From contig NZ_FMVM01000002.1 in assembly GCF_900102085.1 (NCBI RefSeq), positions 186,001-250,000 on the forward strand: DNA of 64,000 bases, given 5' to 3'. The translations under genes and the position numbers were made by a program. Source of the DNA: Paenibacillus polysaccharolyticus. Lineage in GTDB: Bacteria > Bacillota > Bacilli > Paenibacillales > Paenibacillaceae. A model generated the notes under the pieces. The model made no database searches, was not told where the DNA came from, and was given only the letters and a program-made list of their open reading frames with translations. This document shows, one piece after another, positions 63,006-64,000 of the stretch. The stretch's first letter is position 1; every line of letters starts with the position of its first letter.

Positions 63006-64000
63006 TGGTTGAAGTCATCCGTAATCCGGAGTGGAAATCTGTGTTCACCAAGTTTATCCTTGTTCAATTAGGTTTGACTGCAATCATTTATGTTGTGATG
63101 AACCTACAAACACAAAGCATTAATGAAACGGTTGTGAACCAGCACGCGGCCTTTGTTGGACAAGTGTTAAGTAAGCAACCACAGCTCGAAGATCAGCTCA
63201 TTCATACAATTACTCAAGGGACAGACCCGCAGGATCTTAAGCTAGGTAAACAAATATTGTCTCAATACGGATATACAAATCATATGAATATTCAGGATCA
63301 GCCTGCCCTATCGGGAACAGCATTACCTGGAAATACAGCGTTGATCTTTTTCCTGTGCGGTATCCCGGTGTTGCTGCTTTTATATTGGGAGTACCGTAAG
63401 CTGTTTTCCAGAATACGCCGTGTTACACATGCAGCGGAGCAGGTGGTGGAAGGTCAATTCGATACCTCATTGCCTGAGAATGCAGAAGGAGACTTCAGCG
63501 CTCTTGGTCATAGCTTTAATATGATGGCAGGTAGGCTAAGTCATAGTGTAGATCAGCTGAAGCAGGAGAAAACATTTCTAAGCCATCTGCTGACCGATAT
63601 ATCACATCAACTCAAAACACCGCTCGCATCCCTGCTCGTATTTAATGAAAATATGTTGCATGACCCACACATGAAAGAAGACGTCCGAGCCACTTTTCTG
63701 GAACGAAGCAAGCAACAGATCGAACGCATGGAATGGCTCATTATCAGCTTGTTGAAGCTGGCAAGAGTGGAAGCGGGAGCCATCGTTTTTCAACTGCAGA
63801 ACATTAAACCCAAAGACATCATTGAATCAACGGTGCAGACCTTGCAACCCTTGGCGGAGCAGAAGAAACAGACTATTGTCGTTCAAGGCGGCGAGGACAT
63901 GTTGCTGCATGCAGATGAAGAATGGTTAACCGAGGCGATTATTAATCTGACTAAAAATGCACTGGAGCACTCTCCCGTATCAGGAAAAGTTTACATTACC
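63005..64000 (+). CDS. Sensor histidine kinase, 5' part
   Basis: The first 332 codons of a kinase that runs past the window. TM1 is at about 18-37, an outer loop of about 75 residues follows, TM2 is near 115-132, and then a HAMP region, dimer helix and ATP-binding domain. LTDISHQLKTPLAS has the phosphoacceptor His, and NLTKNALEHSP is the N-box. The ATG overlaps the regulator stop (TGATG), so the two are translated together. Confidence 0.92.
   Translation, partial: MVEVIRNPEWKSVFTKFILVQLGLTAIIYVVMNLQTQSINETVVNQHAAFVGQVLSKQPQLEDQLIHTITQGTDPQDLKLGKQILSQYGYTNHMNIQDQPALSGTALPGNTALIFFLCGIPVLLLLYWEYRKLFSRIRRVTHAAEQVVEGQFDTSLPENAEGDFSALGHSFNMMAGRLSHSVDQLKQEKTFLSHLLTDISHQLKTPLASLLVFNENMLHDPHMKEDVRATFLERSKQQIERMEWLIISLLKLARVEAGAIVFQLQNIKPKDIIESTVQTLQPLAEQKKQTIVVQGGEDMLLHADEEWLTEAIINLTKNALEHSPVSGKVYIT

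Overview
The window looks like chromosomal sequence from a soil or plant-associated Paenibacillus (inference). Support comes from surface enzymes carrying SLH anchors, CUT1 sugar transporters without their own ATPase beside YesM/YesN-type two-component systems, strong AGGAGG ribosome binding sites with frequent GTG and TTG starts, and Bacillus-type control elements (PyrR, LicT/RAT, CcpA cre, Rex). No rRNA, tRNA, CRISPR array, phage or insertion sequence was seen.

Layout. 1-12.7 kb is a beta-glucan utilisation locus: the tail of a secreted lichenase, a sugar-binding lipoprotein, a divergent response regulator and histidine kinase, two permeases and a 1491-residue SLH-anchored GH16 laminarinase. 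12.8-15.0 kb is a three-gene signalling unit: a single-domain response regulator, a CheC-type phosphatase with two intact active sites, and a PAS-GGDEF diguanylate cyclase, behind a structured leader. 15-18 kb holds DUF3237, a 30-residue membrane microprotein, a TetR-DUF4260 pair with twin operators, and a TSUP permease. 18-22.7 kb is cell-wall turnover: an SLH-anchored GH3 hexosaminidase, a GerMN lipoprotein and an AMIN/Amidase_3 protein. 22.9-25.7 kb is codBA behind a complete PyrR attenuator. 26-29 kb has a CE4-CBM36 acetylxylan esterase and an ECF sigma/anti-sigma pair. 29-32.5 kb is a redox cluster (LysR, old yellow enzyme, HxlR, DsbA-like). 33.5-39.8 kb is a cydABCD operon with a candidate Rex site.

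40-45.4 kb holds membrane proteins: a CPBP protease, a regulator remnant, and a MerR - MmpS-like - GAP/Sap operon. 45.5-45.7 kb is a cluster of four copies of an intergenic repeat. 46-48.7 kb pairs GH51 arabinofuranosidase with a divergent two-domain ArsR-type regulator. 48.8-53.7 kb is the beta-glucoside operon licT-bglP-bglA with two RAT/terminator switches and a cre site. 53.8-62 kb carries resistance and metabolism: an apparently leaderless ArsR with an MFS pump, arr (rifampin ADP-ribosyltransferase), LysR-adc-ketopantoate reductase, an MFS-TetR operon, a methyltransferase and a zinc-ribbon protein. The window ends inside an OmpR-type two-component system.

The genes suggest a degrader of plant and fungal polysaccharides. 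Extracellular lichenase, laminarinase and acetylxylan esterase release oligosaccharides; the ABC system and BglP import them; BglA and AbfA complete hydrolysis. The most notable non-coding finds are the PyrR attenuator on codBA, the paired ArsR operators with a leaderless start, the motif shared across the glucan locus, the repeat cluster, and the structured leader before the CheY-CheC-GGDEF unit. Terminators, promoters and operators were read by eye; none was scored computationally.
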